DNA of 64,000 nucleotides from Gammaproteobacteria bacterium (GTDB lineage: Bacteria; Pseudomonadota; Gammaproteobacteria; Steroidobacterales; Rariloculaceae): NCBI GenBank assembly GCA_036381015.1, contig DASVDR010000024.1, positions 1 through 64,000 of the forward strand, written 5' to 3'. Positions within the stretch are counted from its first letter, which is position 1; every line of letters starts with the position of its first letter. This document shows positions 44,895 to 54,400 of this stretch, piece after piece. Under the pieces are notes generated by a model. The model was not told the origin of the DNA. It saw only the letters and a list, made by a program, of their open reading frames with translations, and did no database searches. Position numbers and translations under genes: made by a program.

Positions 44895-46034
44895 TTAAAG
44901 CCTGCTGCGGAAGTCCCGGCCGGGCAGCCCGGCGCCGTCCAGTCCCTTCCCGAGCAGCAACGCCTTGAAGCGCTCGCCCATCTCGCCGGGCAGCACGAGC
45001 GTTTTCAGCGCGGCGAGCTCGGCCGGACCGGCGTCTGCCGGCAGCAGGTCGGCGCCGAGCGCGCCGATCAGGAGCTGCGCCTGGGTCGTGTAGCCCGCGA
45101 CCTCGAGCCCGGCGGCACGCGCCGCGTCGGCGCAGGCGCTGAAGTCGACCCAGGCGGTGATGTCCTGAAGCCCCGGATAGACGAAAGGGTCGTCGAGCGC
45201 ACGGTGCCGGTAGTGGCAGATCAGCGTCCCGCGGCTGCGGGCCGGATCGTAGTACTCGCGCCGCGTGTAGCCGTAGTCGACGAGGAGCATCGCCCCGCGC
45301 CGCAGCGTGCCGCCGAGCGCGGTGATCCACGGCGGGAGCACCGGCCGGATCTCGGAGCGGTAGTGTTCGGGCAGCGGCGCCCCGAGCCTCACCTCGAGCG
45401 CGCCGACGGCTTCGGTCAGCGCCGGCTGCTCGGGTCCCTCGGCCCACCCGAGCGCGCCGTTCGGGGCGGAGACACCGACCGGCACGATGCGCCCGCGGCG
45501 CTTCACGAAGCAGGCGACCGGCAGCGCGTCGGCGACCTCGTTCGCGACGATCAGGCCGTCGAATGGCTGCTCCGGCAGCCGATCGAGCCAGGCCACCCCG
45601 GGCCGCCCGGCGAGCAGGCGCTGCTGCCGGCTTCTGAGCTCCGCGCTGGTCTCGAGGATGCGATACGCGACCGGCCCGCTACCCCGGCGCTCGAGCGCGT
45701 CGAGGATCTGCGCGGCCAAGCGGCCCGTGCCGGCGCCGAGCTCGAGGATTACGGGCTCCGCCATCGCGGCGAGCAGCGGCCCGAGCGCCGCCGCGATCGC
45801 GCGGCCGAGCGCGTCGGAGAGCTCGGGCGCGGTCACGAAATCGCCGCCCCGGCCGAGCTTCGCGGCGCCGGCGCTGTAATAGCCGAGCCCGGGCGCGTAG
45901 AGCGCCCGCTCCATGTACCGGTCGAAGCCGATCCACCCGCCCTCGGCTGCGATCTCGTCGCGGATCAGCGCGGCGAGCGTACGGCTTCTCTCGAGCGCGG
46001 CGGGGTCGGGCGGCGGAAGTCGGGAATCGTTCAC
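44895..46034 (-). CDS. MidA/NDUFAF7-family SAM-dependent methyltransferase
   Basis: This 379-aa class I methyltransferase of the DUF185 family has human NDUFAF7 as a relative; NDUFAF7 methylates a complex I subunit. Landmarks are IGFDRYMERALYAPGLGYY, GDFVTAPELSDALGRAIA, SAM motif VILELGAGTGRLAAQIL, ANEVADALPV and LLVDYGYTRREYY. The start is GTG at 46034. It converges on cca (11-bp gap) and is divergent from the folM-like gene (47 bp). An NDUFA9-like protein at 41471 is of interest, since both families touch complex I in mitochondria, although no nuo genes are here. Confidence 0.9.
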   Translation of the reverse strand: MNDSRLPPPDPAALERSRTLAALIRDEIAAEGGWIGFDRYMERALYAPGLGYYSAGAAKLGRGGDFVTAPELSDALGRAIAAALGPLLAAMAEPVILELGAGTGRLAAQILDALERRGSGPVAYRILETSAELRSRQQRLLAGRPGVAWLDRLPEQPFDGLIVANEVADALPVACFVKRRGRIVPVGVSAPNGALGWAEGPEQPALTEAVGALEVRLGAPLPEHYRSEIRPVLPPWITALGGTLRRGAMLLVDYGYTRREYYDPARSRGTLICHYRHRALDDPFVYPGLQDITAWVDFSACADAARAAGLEVAGYTTQAQLLIGALGADLLPADAGPAELAALKTLVLPGEMGERFKALLLGKGLDGAGLPGRDFRSRL

Positions 46035-46081
46035 TGGTGTAACCTTACGCGGAACGGCAACTCGGCGGCTTTGGAATCTCG

Positions 46082-46837
46082 GTGCAGCTCGAACGGCGAT
46101 CCCTCGACGGACGATGGGCCCTCGTGACCGGCGCGGGCAAGCGAATCGGCGCGGCGATCGCGCGCACCTTGCACGGCGCCGGCGCGAACGTCGCGATCCA
46201 TTACTTCAGGACTTCCGCCGGCGCGGAAGCGCTCGCCGCGGAGCTCGACGCCGCCCGGCCGGGGTCCGCCGTCACCGTCGGCGGCGACCTCCGCGACCTC
46301 GGCGCGCTCGAGCGCGTCGTCGCCGACGTCGTCGCGCGCGCCGGCCGGCTCGACGTGCTCGTGAACAACGCCTCGAGCTTCTATCCGACGCCGCTCGGCT
46401 CGATCACGGAGACCGAGTGGCACGACCTGATCGACAGCAACCTCAAGGCGCCGCTGTTCCTGGCCCAGGCCGCGCTGCCGCACCTCAAGGAGGCGCGCGG
46501 CGTGATCGTGAACATCGTCGACATTCACGCGCAGCGGCCGTTGCGCAACCATGTGGTCTACGGGGCCGCGAAGGCGGGCCTCGCGATGCTGACACGCTCG
46601 CTCGCGAAGGATCTCGCCCCGGAGATTCGCGTGAACGGCGTCGCGCCGGGCGCGATCCTCTGGGCCGAATCCGGGATCACGGAGAGCGCCCGGCAAAGCA
46701 TCCTGCGGCAGATCCCGCTGAAGCGGACCGGTCATCCCGACGAAATCGCGTCCGCCGTGCTCTATCTCGTGCGCGACGCGACCTACGTGACCGGCCAGAT
46801 CCTCGCGGTCGACGGCGGCCGAAGCGTCGGCTGGTAG
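46082..46837 (+). CDS. Pteridine reductase / FolM-like short-chain dehydrogenase
   Basis: This 251-aa classical SDR reduces pterins or dihydrofolate with NADPH. It has VTGAGKRIGAAIA (the TGx3RxG motif of pteridine reductases with Arg instead of the usual Gly, which favours NADPH), NNASSFYPTPLG (substrate loop), the catalytic Tyr-x3-Lys in VVYGAAKAGLAML, and VNGVAPGAIL. The Ser of the usual triad is replaced by Asp in NIVDIHAQ, as in PTR1. Its neighbours folK, folB and a tetrahydrobiopterin-like context support a folate/pterin role. The start is GTG at 46082. Confidence 0.9.
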   Translation: MQLERRSLDGRWALVTGAGKRIGAAIARTLHGAGANVAIHYFRTSAGAEALAAELDAARPGSAVTVGGDLRDLGALERVVADVVARAGRLDVLVNNASSFYPTPLGSITETEWHDLIDSNLKAPLFLAQAALPHLKEARGVIVNIVDIHAQRPLRNHVVYGAAKAGLAMLTRSLAKDLAPEIRVNGVAPGAILWAESGITESARQSILRQIPLKRTGHPDEIASAVLYLVRDATYVTGQILAVDGGRSVGW

Positions 46838-46845
46838 CCGGAGCG

Positions 46846-47337
46846 TCAAGAGGCGCGCGCAAGCGGCCCGACGCGCACGAGCGCAACGGGCCGGGCGCGC
46901 ATCAGCTCCCACTCCGCTCGGATCGTCCGGCCCGTCAGCGGATGACGGAGATCCGGCGCGAGGTCCGCGAGCGGCGCCAGCACGAACGGGTAGTGCAGGA
47001 TGTCGTCGCGCGGCACGCGCCGCGCCGGGTCGACGAGCGCGCCGTAGAGCAGCAGATCGAGGTCGAGCGTCCGCGCCGAGAAGCGCGCGCCGCGCCGTGC
47101 GCGTCCGCCCTCGTACTCGATGTCGTAGAGCGTCCGCTCGACGGCGTCCGCGTCCGCATCGGTCGCGAACGCGGCGACCATGTTGAGGAAATCGTCGCCG
47201 GTGAACCCGAACGCGGGGCTTCGATAGACGTCCGAGCAACGCAATGCACCGAAGCGGGCACCGAGCGCGGCGACCGCGAGCGCCACGTGGCGCTCGGGAT
47301 CGATGTTGCTGCCGATGCCGACATAGACGTCAAACAT
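46846..47337 (-). CDS. folK: 2-amino-4-hydroxy-6-hydroxymethyldihydropteridine diphosphokinase
   Basis: FolK pyrophosphorylates hydroxymethyldihydropterin in folate synthesis. The 163-aa product has YVGIGSNIDPERHV, VYRSPAFGFTGDDFLNMVAAF, and the signature ARTLDLDLLLYGA, followed by VPRDDILHYPFVLAPLADL. These match the ATP and pterin binding loops. It overlaps the 3' end of folB by 8 bp and converges on the folM-like gene with an 8-bp gap, so three folate-pathway genes meet here. Confidence 0.97.
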   Translation of the reverse strand: MFDVYVGIGSNIDPERHVALAVAALGARFGALRCSDVYRSPAFGFTGDDFLNMVAAFATDADADAVERTLYDIEYEGGRARRGARFSARTLDLDLLLYGALVDPARRVPRDDILHYPFVLAPLADLAPDLRHPLTGRTIRAEWELMRARPVALVRVGPLARAS

Positions 47338-47692
47338 AGTCCTCCGTGCGGCGTTCGATGACGACGCCGACTTCCTTCGAGCCTTCGATCGCGCCGGGCT
47401 TCGCGACCGAGACCTTCACCCACGGGACGCGGAATTCCTGCACGACGATCCGGGCGATCGCGTCCGCGAGCGATTCGACGAGCTGGAAGCGCGCGCCTTC
47501 GACGAACGCGACGACGCGTTTCGCGACGTCCTTGTAGTTCAGACCTTGATCGATCCGGTCGGCCTCGGCCGCCCGTTTCACGTCCGCGGCCATCTCGAGA
47601 TCGATGCTCACGATCTGCGTCACGTGGCGCTCCCATTCCCAGATGCCGATCACGGTCTCGACTTTGAGCTCGCGGAGAAAAATGATGTCCAA
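47330..47692 (-). CDS. folB: Dihydroneopterin aldolase FolB
   Basis: FolB cleaves dihydroneopterin to 6-hydroxymethyldihydropterin and glycolaldehyde. The 120-aa protein starts MDIIFLRELKVETVIGIWEWER (typical for the family), has the catalytic Lys region VKVSVAKPGAIEGSKEVGVVIER at the C-terminus, and the conserved Glu in WEWER and Tyr in LNYKDVAK. The start is TTG at 47692, eight bases downstream of a GGTGAGG ribosome binding site that overlaps the tsaD stop; no ATG or GTG is available nearby. It is 5 bp downstream of tsaD and overlaps folK. Confidence 0.93.
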   Translation of the reverse strand: MDIIFLRELKVETVIGIWEWERHVTQIVSIDLEMAADVKRAAEADRIDQGLNYKDVAKRVVAFVEGARFQLVESLADAIARIVVQEFRVPWVKVSVAKPGAIEGSKEVGVVIERRTEDYV

Positions 47693-47697
47693 GACGC

Positions 47698-48771
47698 TTA
47701 CCTCACCTTCGCTGCCGGCACGCCGGCGCCGCACGCTTCCGCGCCGCCCGGCGGCGCAAGCTCCTCCAGCGACCACCGGGGCCGCGCGACGATCCGATGC
47801 GGGTTCCCGCCCGCGCCCGCCGCCCGACACGCCCCCGCGTACGCGATCATCGCTCCGTTGTCCGTGCAAAGCGCGGGCCGAGGGTAATGTACGGCGATGC
47901 CGAGGCGCCGTCCCATTTCCGCGAGCGCCGCGCGCAAACGCCGATTCGCGCCGACGCCGCCGGCGACGACGAGCCTCGGCAAACCGGTAGCCTCGAGCGC
48001 CGCCGCGCACTTGCCGACGAGGCTGTCGACGACGGCGGCCTGAAAAGCGGCCGCGACGTCGGCCCGCGCGCGGTCCGGCAGGCCGCCGTGCGCCGTGCGA
48101 TACCCGTCGACCGCGAGCCGCACCGCGGTCTTCAGCCCGCTGAAGCTGAAATCGAGCCCCTGATTTCGAAGCGGCCGGGGAAAGGCGAAGCTTTCCGGAT
48201 CGCCTTCCTCGGCGAGGGCCGCGAGCTGCGGCCCGCCGGGGTACGGCAGCGACAGAAGCCGCGCGACCTTGTCGAACGCCTCGCCGGCCGCGTCGTCGAG
48301 CGTTTCGCCGACGATTCGGTAGCGGCCGAGCCCCCGCACCTCGACGAGCAGCGTGTGGCCGCCGGAGACCAGGAGCGCCAGAAACGGAAACTCGGGTGGA
48401 TCCGTCTCGAGCATCGCGGCGAGGAGGTGGCCCTCCATGTGGTGGACCGGCACGGCCGGGATGCCGAGCCCGAACGCGAGCGACGCGGCGAACGCGCCGC
48501 CGACCATCAGCGCGCCGATCAGGCCCGGCCCCGCGGTGTAGGCGACCGCGCCGAGCTCGCGCGCCTCGATGCCGGCCTCGCCCAGGACTCCGATGACCAT
48601 CGGCGCGAGCTTCGCAATGTGGTCCCGCGACGCGAGCTCGGGGACGACGCCGCCGAACGGGGCGTGGATCGCCGTTTGGGTCGCGAGCGCCTCCGCGACG
48701 ATTCCCCGAGCGCCGTCGAACACGGCAACGCCGGTCTCGTCGCAGCTCGTCTCGATCCCGAGGACGATCAT
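47698..48771 (-). CDS. tsaD: tRNA N6-adenosine threonylcarbamoyltransferase TsaD
   Basis: TsaD completes the universal t6A37 modification of ANN-decoding tRNAs, working with TsaB and TsaE. The 357-aa protein has [14 protein letters not shown], the iron-binding [31 protein letters not shown] and [13 protein letters not shown]. Its substrates include tRNA-Ile(CAU), encoded (with an intron) 5 kb away at 53917. It is divergent from rpsU across 169 bp, the common arrangement in gammaproteobacteria, and leads into folB-folK. Confidence 0.97.
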   Translation of the reverse strand: MIVLGIETSCDETGVAVFDGARGIVAEALATQTAIHAPFGGVVPELASRDHIAKLAPMVIGVLGEAGIEARELGAVAYTAGPGLIGALMVGGAFAASLAFGLGIPAVPVHHMEGHLLAAMLETDPPEFPFLALLVSGGHTLLVEVRGLGRYRIVGETLDDAAGEAFDKVARLLSLPYPGGPQLAALAEEGDPESFAFPRPLRNQGLDFSFSGLKTAVRLAVDGYRTAHGGLPDRARADVAAAFQAAVVDSLVGKCAAALEATGLPRLVVAGGVGANRRLRAALAEMGRRLGIAVHYPRPALCTDNGAMIAYAGACRAAGAGGNPHRIVARPRWSLEELAPPGGAEACGAGVPAAKVR

Positions 48772-48854
48772 GCGCCGCCGGGCCGGGGGGCCGGGGTCGA
48801 AAAGGGGGCCCTCATGCGCTCGCGCCTCGCGGCCGCTGCGGCCGCGCCGCGGCC

Positions 48855-48884
48855 TTTACACTCGCTTTCCCAGGGGTTTATCAT
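48855..48884 (+). promoter_or_regulatory. Candidate sigma-70 promoter for rpsU operon
   Basis: TTTACA (48855-48860) and TATCAT (48879-48884) are separated by 18 bp, a good -35/-10 pair, 57 bp upstream of the rpsU ATG, pointing away from tsaD. It probably drives rpsU-yqeY-dnaG(-rpoD). Confidence 0.6.
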
Positions 48885-48940
48885 AGCCGGCTCAGCGGCT
48901 GGCCTCGGCCGTCGCGTCAGCTACCTACCACGAGTCCTTG

Positions 48941-49156
48941 ATGCCAAGCGTCCGAGTAAGAGAAAGCGAACATTTCGATGCGGCGCTCCGCCGATTCAAG
49001 CGCGCCTGCGAAAAGGCGGGTATTCTGACAGAGCTGCGCAGGCGAGAGTACTACGAAAAGCCCACGCAGGAGCGCAAGCGCAAGAAGGCCGCGGCCGTGA
49101 AGCGCCATTTGAAACGTAACGCACGCACGCTGTCACGGCGCCGACGCTTGTACTGA
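48941..49156 (+). CDS. rpsU: 30S ribosomal protein S21
   Basis: S21 is a small basic ribosomal protein that sits near the anti-Shine-Dalgarno region and helps initiation. The 71-aa product begins [20 protein letters not shown], then [19 protein letters not shown] and ends in a very basic tail (LSRRRRLY). ATG at 48941; a TTG three bases upstream would add one residue. It opens the macromolecular-synthesis operon rpsU-yqeY-dnaG-rpoD. Confidence 0.97.
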   Translation: MPSVRVRESEHFDAALRRFKRACEKAGILTELRRREYYEKPTQERKRKKAAAVKRHLKRNARTLSRRRRLY

Positions 49157-49189
49157 TACGCTGTAACCAAATCCGACGCCACCGGTCCT

Positions 49190-49639
49190 ATGTCTCTGAA
49201 GGGCCGCCTCGAAGAGGACATGAAAGCCGCGCTGCGCGGAGGCGACAAGGCCCGCCTGAGCGCGCTGCGTCTCGCACTCGCCGCCGTGAAGCAGCGCGAG
49301 GTCGACACCCGTCAGCAGCTCGACGACGCGGGCGTGCGCAACGTCCTCGAGCGCATGATCAAGCAGACCCGCGACGCGCTGGCGCAGTACCGTGACGCGG
49401 GGCGCACCGATCTCGTCGCGAAGGAGGAGGCCGAGATTGCGGTTCTCCAGAGCTACTTGCCGGAGCCGCTCACGGAGGAGGAGCTCGAAACGCTGATCTC
49501 CGACACGATCGACGAGGTCGGCGCGCGCGGGCTCAACGACATCGGCCGGGTCATGGCGGCAATCAAGGCGAAAGCGGCGGGCCGCGCCGACATGCGCGAC
49601 GTGAACGCCCGAGTGCGCGCCGCGCTGGAAGGCGACTAG
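49190..49639 (+). CDS. yqeY: GatB/YqeY domain-containing protein
   Basis: This 149-aa stand-alone YqeY protein corresponds to the C-terminal helical region of GatB. It opens with LKGRLEEDMKAALRGGDKARL and contains VLERMIKQTRDALAQYRDAGR, LQSYLPEPLTEEELE and the tail MRDVNARVRAAL. YqeY homologues often sit between rpsU and dnaG; a role in tRNA-dependent transamidation or tRNA binding is suggested by GatB but not shown. It lies 33 bp after rpsU and 101 bp before dnaG. Confidence 0.95.
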   Translation: MSLKGRLEEDMKAALRGGDKARLSALRLALAAVKQREVDTRQQLDDAGVRNVLERMIKQTRDALAQYRDAGRTDLVAKEEAEIAVLQSYLPEPLTEEELETLISDTIDEVGARGLNDIGRVMAAIKAKAAGRADMRDVNARVRAALEGD

Positions 49640-49740
49640 GCCGCGACGCCCCGCGCCGTCCGGGCGTCAGTAATCGTGTCGCGATCGGGTCGGGCTCACG
49701 ATCGCCGCGCGGGAGACGGAGGGCCGCGCAAGCCGGAGGC

Positions 49741-51447
49741 ATGAGCAGGCGCATCCCGCAAGCCTTCATCGACGAGCTGGTCTCGCGGGCCGACATCGTC
49801 GACGTCGTCGGTTCCCGCGTCTCCCTGAGGAAGGCGGGCCGGGACTACAAGGGGCTTTGCCCGTTCCACGACGAGAAGACCCCGTCGTTCACCGTGAGCC
49901 CGACGAAGGGCTTCTACCACTGCTTCGGGTGCGGCGCGAACGGCACGGCGCTCGGATTCCTGATGCGCTACGACAATCTGACCTTTCCCGAGGCCGCGGA
50001 AGCGCTCGCGGACATGCTCGGCCTGCCGATGCCGGCCGGCGTCTCCCCGGACGAGCGGCCGCAGGACACGGGTCTGGTTCCGTTGCTGCACGAGGCCGAC
50101 CAGATCTATCGGCGCGCGCTCCGCGAGAGCCCTGCCGCGATCGAGTACCTGAAAAAGCGCGGCATCGACGGGACGACAGCGGGACGCTACGGCCTGGGCT
50201 ATGCGCCCGACGCCTGGGACACCGTGCTGCGGGCGCTCGGGCGCGACGAAGGGCGGGTCGCGAAGCTGATCCAGGCGGGCCTGCTGATCCGAAACGAGCA
50301 AGGCCGGTGCTACGACCGCTTCCGCGATCGCATCATGTTTCCGATCCGAAACACGAAGGGCGACGTGATCGGCTTCGGCGGGCGCGTGCTCGGCGGCGGC
50401 GAGCCGAAGTACTTGAACTCGCCGGAGTCGCCCGTGTTTCACAAAGGGCGCGAGCTCTACGGGCTCTACGAAGCGCGGCGCCGGCAGGGTCGCCCCGAGC
50501 AGATCGTCGTCGTCGAAGGCTATCTCGACGTGGCGAGCCTCGCGCAATTCGGCATCGAGCCGGCCGTCGCCACGCTCGGGACGGCGACGACCGCCGACCA
50601 CGTCCGGCGGCTCACGCGGCTCTCGGATCGCGTCGTCTTTTGCTTCGACGGGGACCGGGCGGGGCGTGCGGCCGCGTGGCGCGCGCTCGAGACGGCGCTG
50701 CCGTTCGCGGGCGGCAACGTCGAGATCGCGTTTCTGCTGCTGCCGGAAGGCGAGGACCCGGATTCCCTCGTGCGCGCCGAGGGTGCAGCCGCGTTCCGGG
50801 CGAGGCTCGCGGCGGCGGCGCCGCTCGCGTCCTTTCTGCTCGCCGAGCTCCGATCGCGGGTGCACGACACCGACGGTGTCGACGCGCGCTCCCGTCTCGT
50901 CGCGATGGCGAAGCCGCTGCTCGATCGGTTGCCGGCCGGCGTCTACCGCGAGCTGCTGATCGAGGAACTTGCGAGCGTCGCGAAGATCGAAGCGGCTCGA
51001 TTCACCCAGCTGCTCGAGGGCCCGCGGCGTGCGAGCTCGGCAGCGGGCGAGCGCCCCGCACCCCCGAAGCGCGGGAAGTCGACGCCGATCGGGAAGATGA
51101 TCACGCTCGTGCTGCACCACCCGGGCGCGTCCCGGATGGGCGGAGACGTGCCGGGCTTTGACGAGGTGGACGATCCGGGCGCCCCGCTATTGCGGCAACT
51201 GCTTGAAATTACCAGGGATAACCCCAACGTTAAGCTCGCGAACCTGCTCGAGCGGTTTCGCGGCGACCCGGACGAGCGGCACGTGACGCGGCTCGCGGCG
51301 GCCGACCCGCCGCCGGTCGAGAACGATGCCGAGGCGGCCGCGTTGCTTCGGGACAGTCTCGAGCGGATCGTGCAGACGCATGCGCTCCGGCAGCAACGCC
51401 TGCGGGCCGCCGAAGCGCTGCGGCGTCCGCGGTCCGGCGCGGGCTGA
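49741..51447 (+). CDS. dnaG: DNA primase DnaG
   Basis: DnaG makes RNA primers for replication. The 568-aa protein has the CHC2 zinc site (Cys40, His43, Cys61, Cys64 in CPFHDEK and YHCFGC), the RNA polymerase domain with YLKKRGIDGTTAGRYGLGYAP, TOPRIM segments VVVEGYLDVASLAQFG and VVFCFDGDRAGRAAAWRAL, and a shorter, Arg/Ala-rich C-terminus that would bind DnaB. The ATG at 49741 is followed by RRIPQAFIDELVSRADIVDV, the usual N-terminus. Its operon position upstream of rpoD is conserved. Confidence 0.97.
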   Translation: MSRRIPQAFIDELVSRADIVDVVGSRVSLRKAGRDYKGLCPFHDEKTPSFTVSPTKGFYHCFGCGANGTALGFLMRYDNLTFPEAAEALADMLGLPMPAGVSPDERPQDTGLVPLLHEADQIYRRALRESPAAIEYLKKRGIDGTTAGRYGLGYAPDAWDTVLRALGRDEGRVAKLIQAGLLIRNEQGRCYDRFRDRIMFPIRNTKGDVIGFGGRVLGGGEPKYLNSPESPVFHKGRELYGLYEARRRQGRPEQIVVVEGYLDVASLAQFGIEPAVATLGTATTADHVRRLTRLSDRVVFCFDGDRAGRAAAWRALETALPFAGGNVEIAFLLLPEGEDPDSLVRAEGAAAFRARLAAAAPLASFLLAELRSRVHDTDGVDARSRLVAMAKPLLDRLPAGVYRELLIEELASVAKIEAARFTQLLEGPRRASSAAGERPAPPKRGKSTPIGKMITLVLHHPGASRMGGDVPGFDEVDDPGAPLLRQLLEITRDNPNVKLANLLERFRGDPDERHVTRLAAADPPPVENDAEAAALLRDSLERIVQTHALRQQRLRAAEALRRPRSGAG

Positions 51448-51576
51448 ATGCGCGCGCGCAACGTGAACTAATTGGTGATGTGAACATCCCAACAAAACGT
51501 AGCATCGGACGTGGCCGCGCCATGGTGAAAGCGCTATAGTGCACCGTTTTTTAGCCGCCCCCCGACCCAGAGGAAA
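51448..51576 (+). promoter_or_regulatory. dnaG-rpoD spacer with candidate rpoD promoter
   Basis: This 129-bp AT-richer spacer holds the perfect inverted repeat GATGTGAACATC and, nearer the gene, TATAGT just upstream of a T6 tract, resembling a -10. E. coli has an internal heat-shock promoter in a similar place; no clear sigma-32 match could be made here. AGAGGAAA before the start codon serves as ribosome binding site. Confidence 0.35.
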
Positions 51577-53439
<1,863 letters not shown>

Positions 53440-53453
53440 CGCCCTAAAATAAC

Positions 53454-53492
53454 GGTGTCTGACACCTTTTTCCTGGTGTCAGACACCTTTTT
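53454..53492. terminator. Tandem GGTGTC[T/A]GACACC hairpins with T5 runs
   Basis: Two 13-bp palindromes, GGTGTCTGACACC (53454-53466) and GGTGTCAGACACC (53475-53487), are each followed by TTTTT. They can fold singly or pair with each other. They sit between convergent rpoD and yqcC and match the core of the hairpin at 8916. A terminator role for rpoD is likely. Confidence 0.75.
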
Positions 53493-53495
53493 CGT

Positions 53496-53825
53496 TCACG
53501 CCGAGATCAGCTCGTCAAACCGCTCGATGAGGCGCAGCAGCTCGCGGCCGAGCCGCCCCTGATCCTCGACGAACTCTTCCGCGTACGGCAGGATCGCGCT
53601 GCTCTTGGGCAGCGCCTCGTGATGGTCGAGGATGTGCCGCATTCGCGGGATCATCTGCCACTGCAGCCACTGGTGGAACGTCAGCGTGTCGTAGCAGAAC
53701 GGCTCGCGGCTCGCGAGCAGCCGCTCCGGCGGCGCCTCGTCCTCCCATTCGTCGGCCGCGCGCAGCGTGGCTTCCAGACGATCGATGACGACGGCGAGCG
53801 CTTCGCGTCGGGTGTGCTCCTCCAT
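53496..53825 (-). CDS. yqcC: YqcC family protein
   Basis: This 109-aa all-helical cytoplasmic protein is of unknown function (DUF446), known as YqcC in E. coli, where it neighbours the tRNA pseudouridine synthase TruC. It shows the characteristic FCYDTLTFHQWLQWQMIPRM, FDELI and leading EEHTRREALAVVIDRLEATLR. The ATG at 53825 is chosen over an upstream in-frame start by conservation. Its stop lies 4 bp from the terminator repeats. The gene is divergent from the intron-containing tRNA gene, with 91 bp between. Confidence 0.88.
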   Translation of the reverse strand: MEEHTRREALAVVIDRLEATLRAADEWEDEAPPERLLASREPFCYDTLTFHQWLQWQMIPRMRHILDHHEALPKSSAILPYAEEFVEDQGRLGRELLRLIERFDELISA

Positions 53826-53916
53826 CCAGAGGATTCTGACGGCCGTTTCGAGGCCCGACAACCCGCGAGCGCGGGGCCGCGAGCAGCGCGCGCGGGTGAT
53901 AGACTAACGGCCACGT

Positions 53917-54251
53917 GGGCCTGTAGCTCAGTTGGTTAGAGCAGGGGACTCATCGAGACGGTGCCTCCGCGGCGAAAGCCTCGGAGTGGACGGGATGAAT
54001 TCAGGGAAACCGCAGCGCGCGCGCCGGCGACCCTGAGCCGAGCCGGCGGTGCACCGCCGGAAGGTGCAGAGACTACCTGAGAGCTGGGAGCGCTGCCGCT
54101 TCCGAGTGCTCTTAATGACAGGCTGAGAGCATCCCGCACCCTCCCAAGACGCTGCGAGCGCCTTGCGGGTGAAGAGATAGTCCACTCCCGCCGGAAACGG
54201 CGGAACGAGTGAATCCCTTGGTCGTAGGTTCGAGTCCTACCGGGCCCACCA
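53917..54251 (+). tRNA. tRNA-Ile(CAU) gene interrupted by a group I intron
   Basis: Joining 53917-53953 and 54212-54251 gives a complete cloverleaf: acceptor stem GGGCCTG/CGGGCCC with one U-G pair, D arm GCTCAGTTGGTTAGAGC, anticodon arm GGGGA CTCATAA TCCCT, T arm GTAGG TTCGAGT CCTAC, discriminator A and encoded CCA. The CAT anticodon plus features of E. coli tRNA-Ile2 (AGCAG before the stem, TTGGTCG after it) identify the isoleucine AUA-decoder, whose C34 must be changed to lysidine by TilS, rather than methionine tRNA. E. coli also has its tRNA-Ile(CAU) near rpoD. Splicing is needed before the tRNA can be charged. Confidence 0.93.
53954..54211 (+). ncRNA. Group I self-splicing intron (IC3-like) in tRNA-Ile(CAU) anticodon loop
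   Basis: This 258-nt ribozyme has no reading frame of its own. P1 pairs exon CAT (53951-53953) with GTG (53961-53963), with the U-G wobble at the 5' splice site. P2 is CTCCG/CGGAG with a GAAA loop (53965-53986). P3 is CGGGATG/CATCCCG (53991-53997, 54130-54136), P4 TCAGGG/CCCTGA (54001-54006, 54031-54036), P6a a 7-bp stem (54043-54060), P7 GACTA/TAGTC (54071-54075, 54178-54182), P8 CACCC/GGGTG (54137-54171), and P9 CCGCCG-GAAA-CGGCGG (54188-54203). It ends in the required G54211. It inserts after U36, as does the Azoarcus tRNA-Ile intron, but has about 50 nt extra between P7 and P3. Confidence 0.93.
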
Positions 54252-54272
54252 TCCCACCTAGGGTCCATTCCA

Positions 54273-54315
54273 GGGACTTAGGTAACAGTTAATTCCGGAG
54301 ACATGGGCAACAGTT
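54273..54315 (+). repeat. Two copies of a GGGACTTAGGTAACAGTT-like motif after the tRNA
   Basis: GGGACTTAGGTAACAGTT (54273-54290) and GGAGACATGGGCAACAGTT (54297-54315) are related direct repeats starting 22 bp after the tRNA CCA. They resemble the end sequences of some insertion sequences (IS481-like, from memory), but no transposase or opposite end is seen, so this may be a solo remnant. The 54252-54400 stretch has nothing else I can recognise. Confidence 0.35.
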
Positions 54316-54400
54316 TTGCGCCGAAGGGGTTCTCGGCGCTCTCTACCCTGCCTGTCTCAGTCAGTGCAGCGCGGAGATTGACCTACGCTGAGGTCACGCC

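Noticed and set aside
51477-51488. GATGTGAACATC as a known operator
   Set aside because: A perfect palindrome, but I could not match it to a specific regulator; mentioned only within the spacer entry.
53917-54251. Initiator or elongator tRNA-Met
   Set aside because: Anticodon is CAU, but the arm sequences and rpoD context match tRNA-Ile2; initiator features (unpaired first base pair) are absent.
53936-54268. 110-codon minus-strand frame across the tRNA
   Set aside because: Antisense of the structured intron; codons follow the stems, with no protein-like content.
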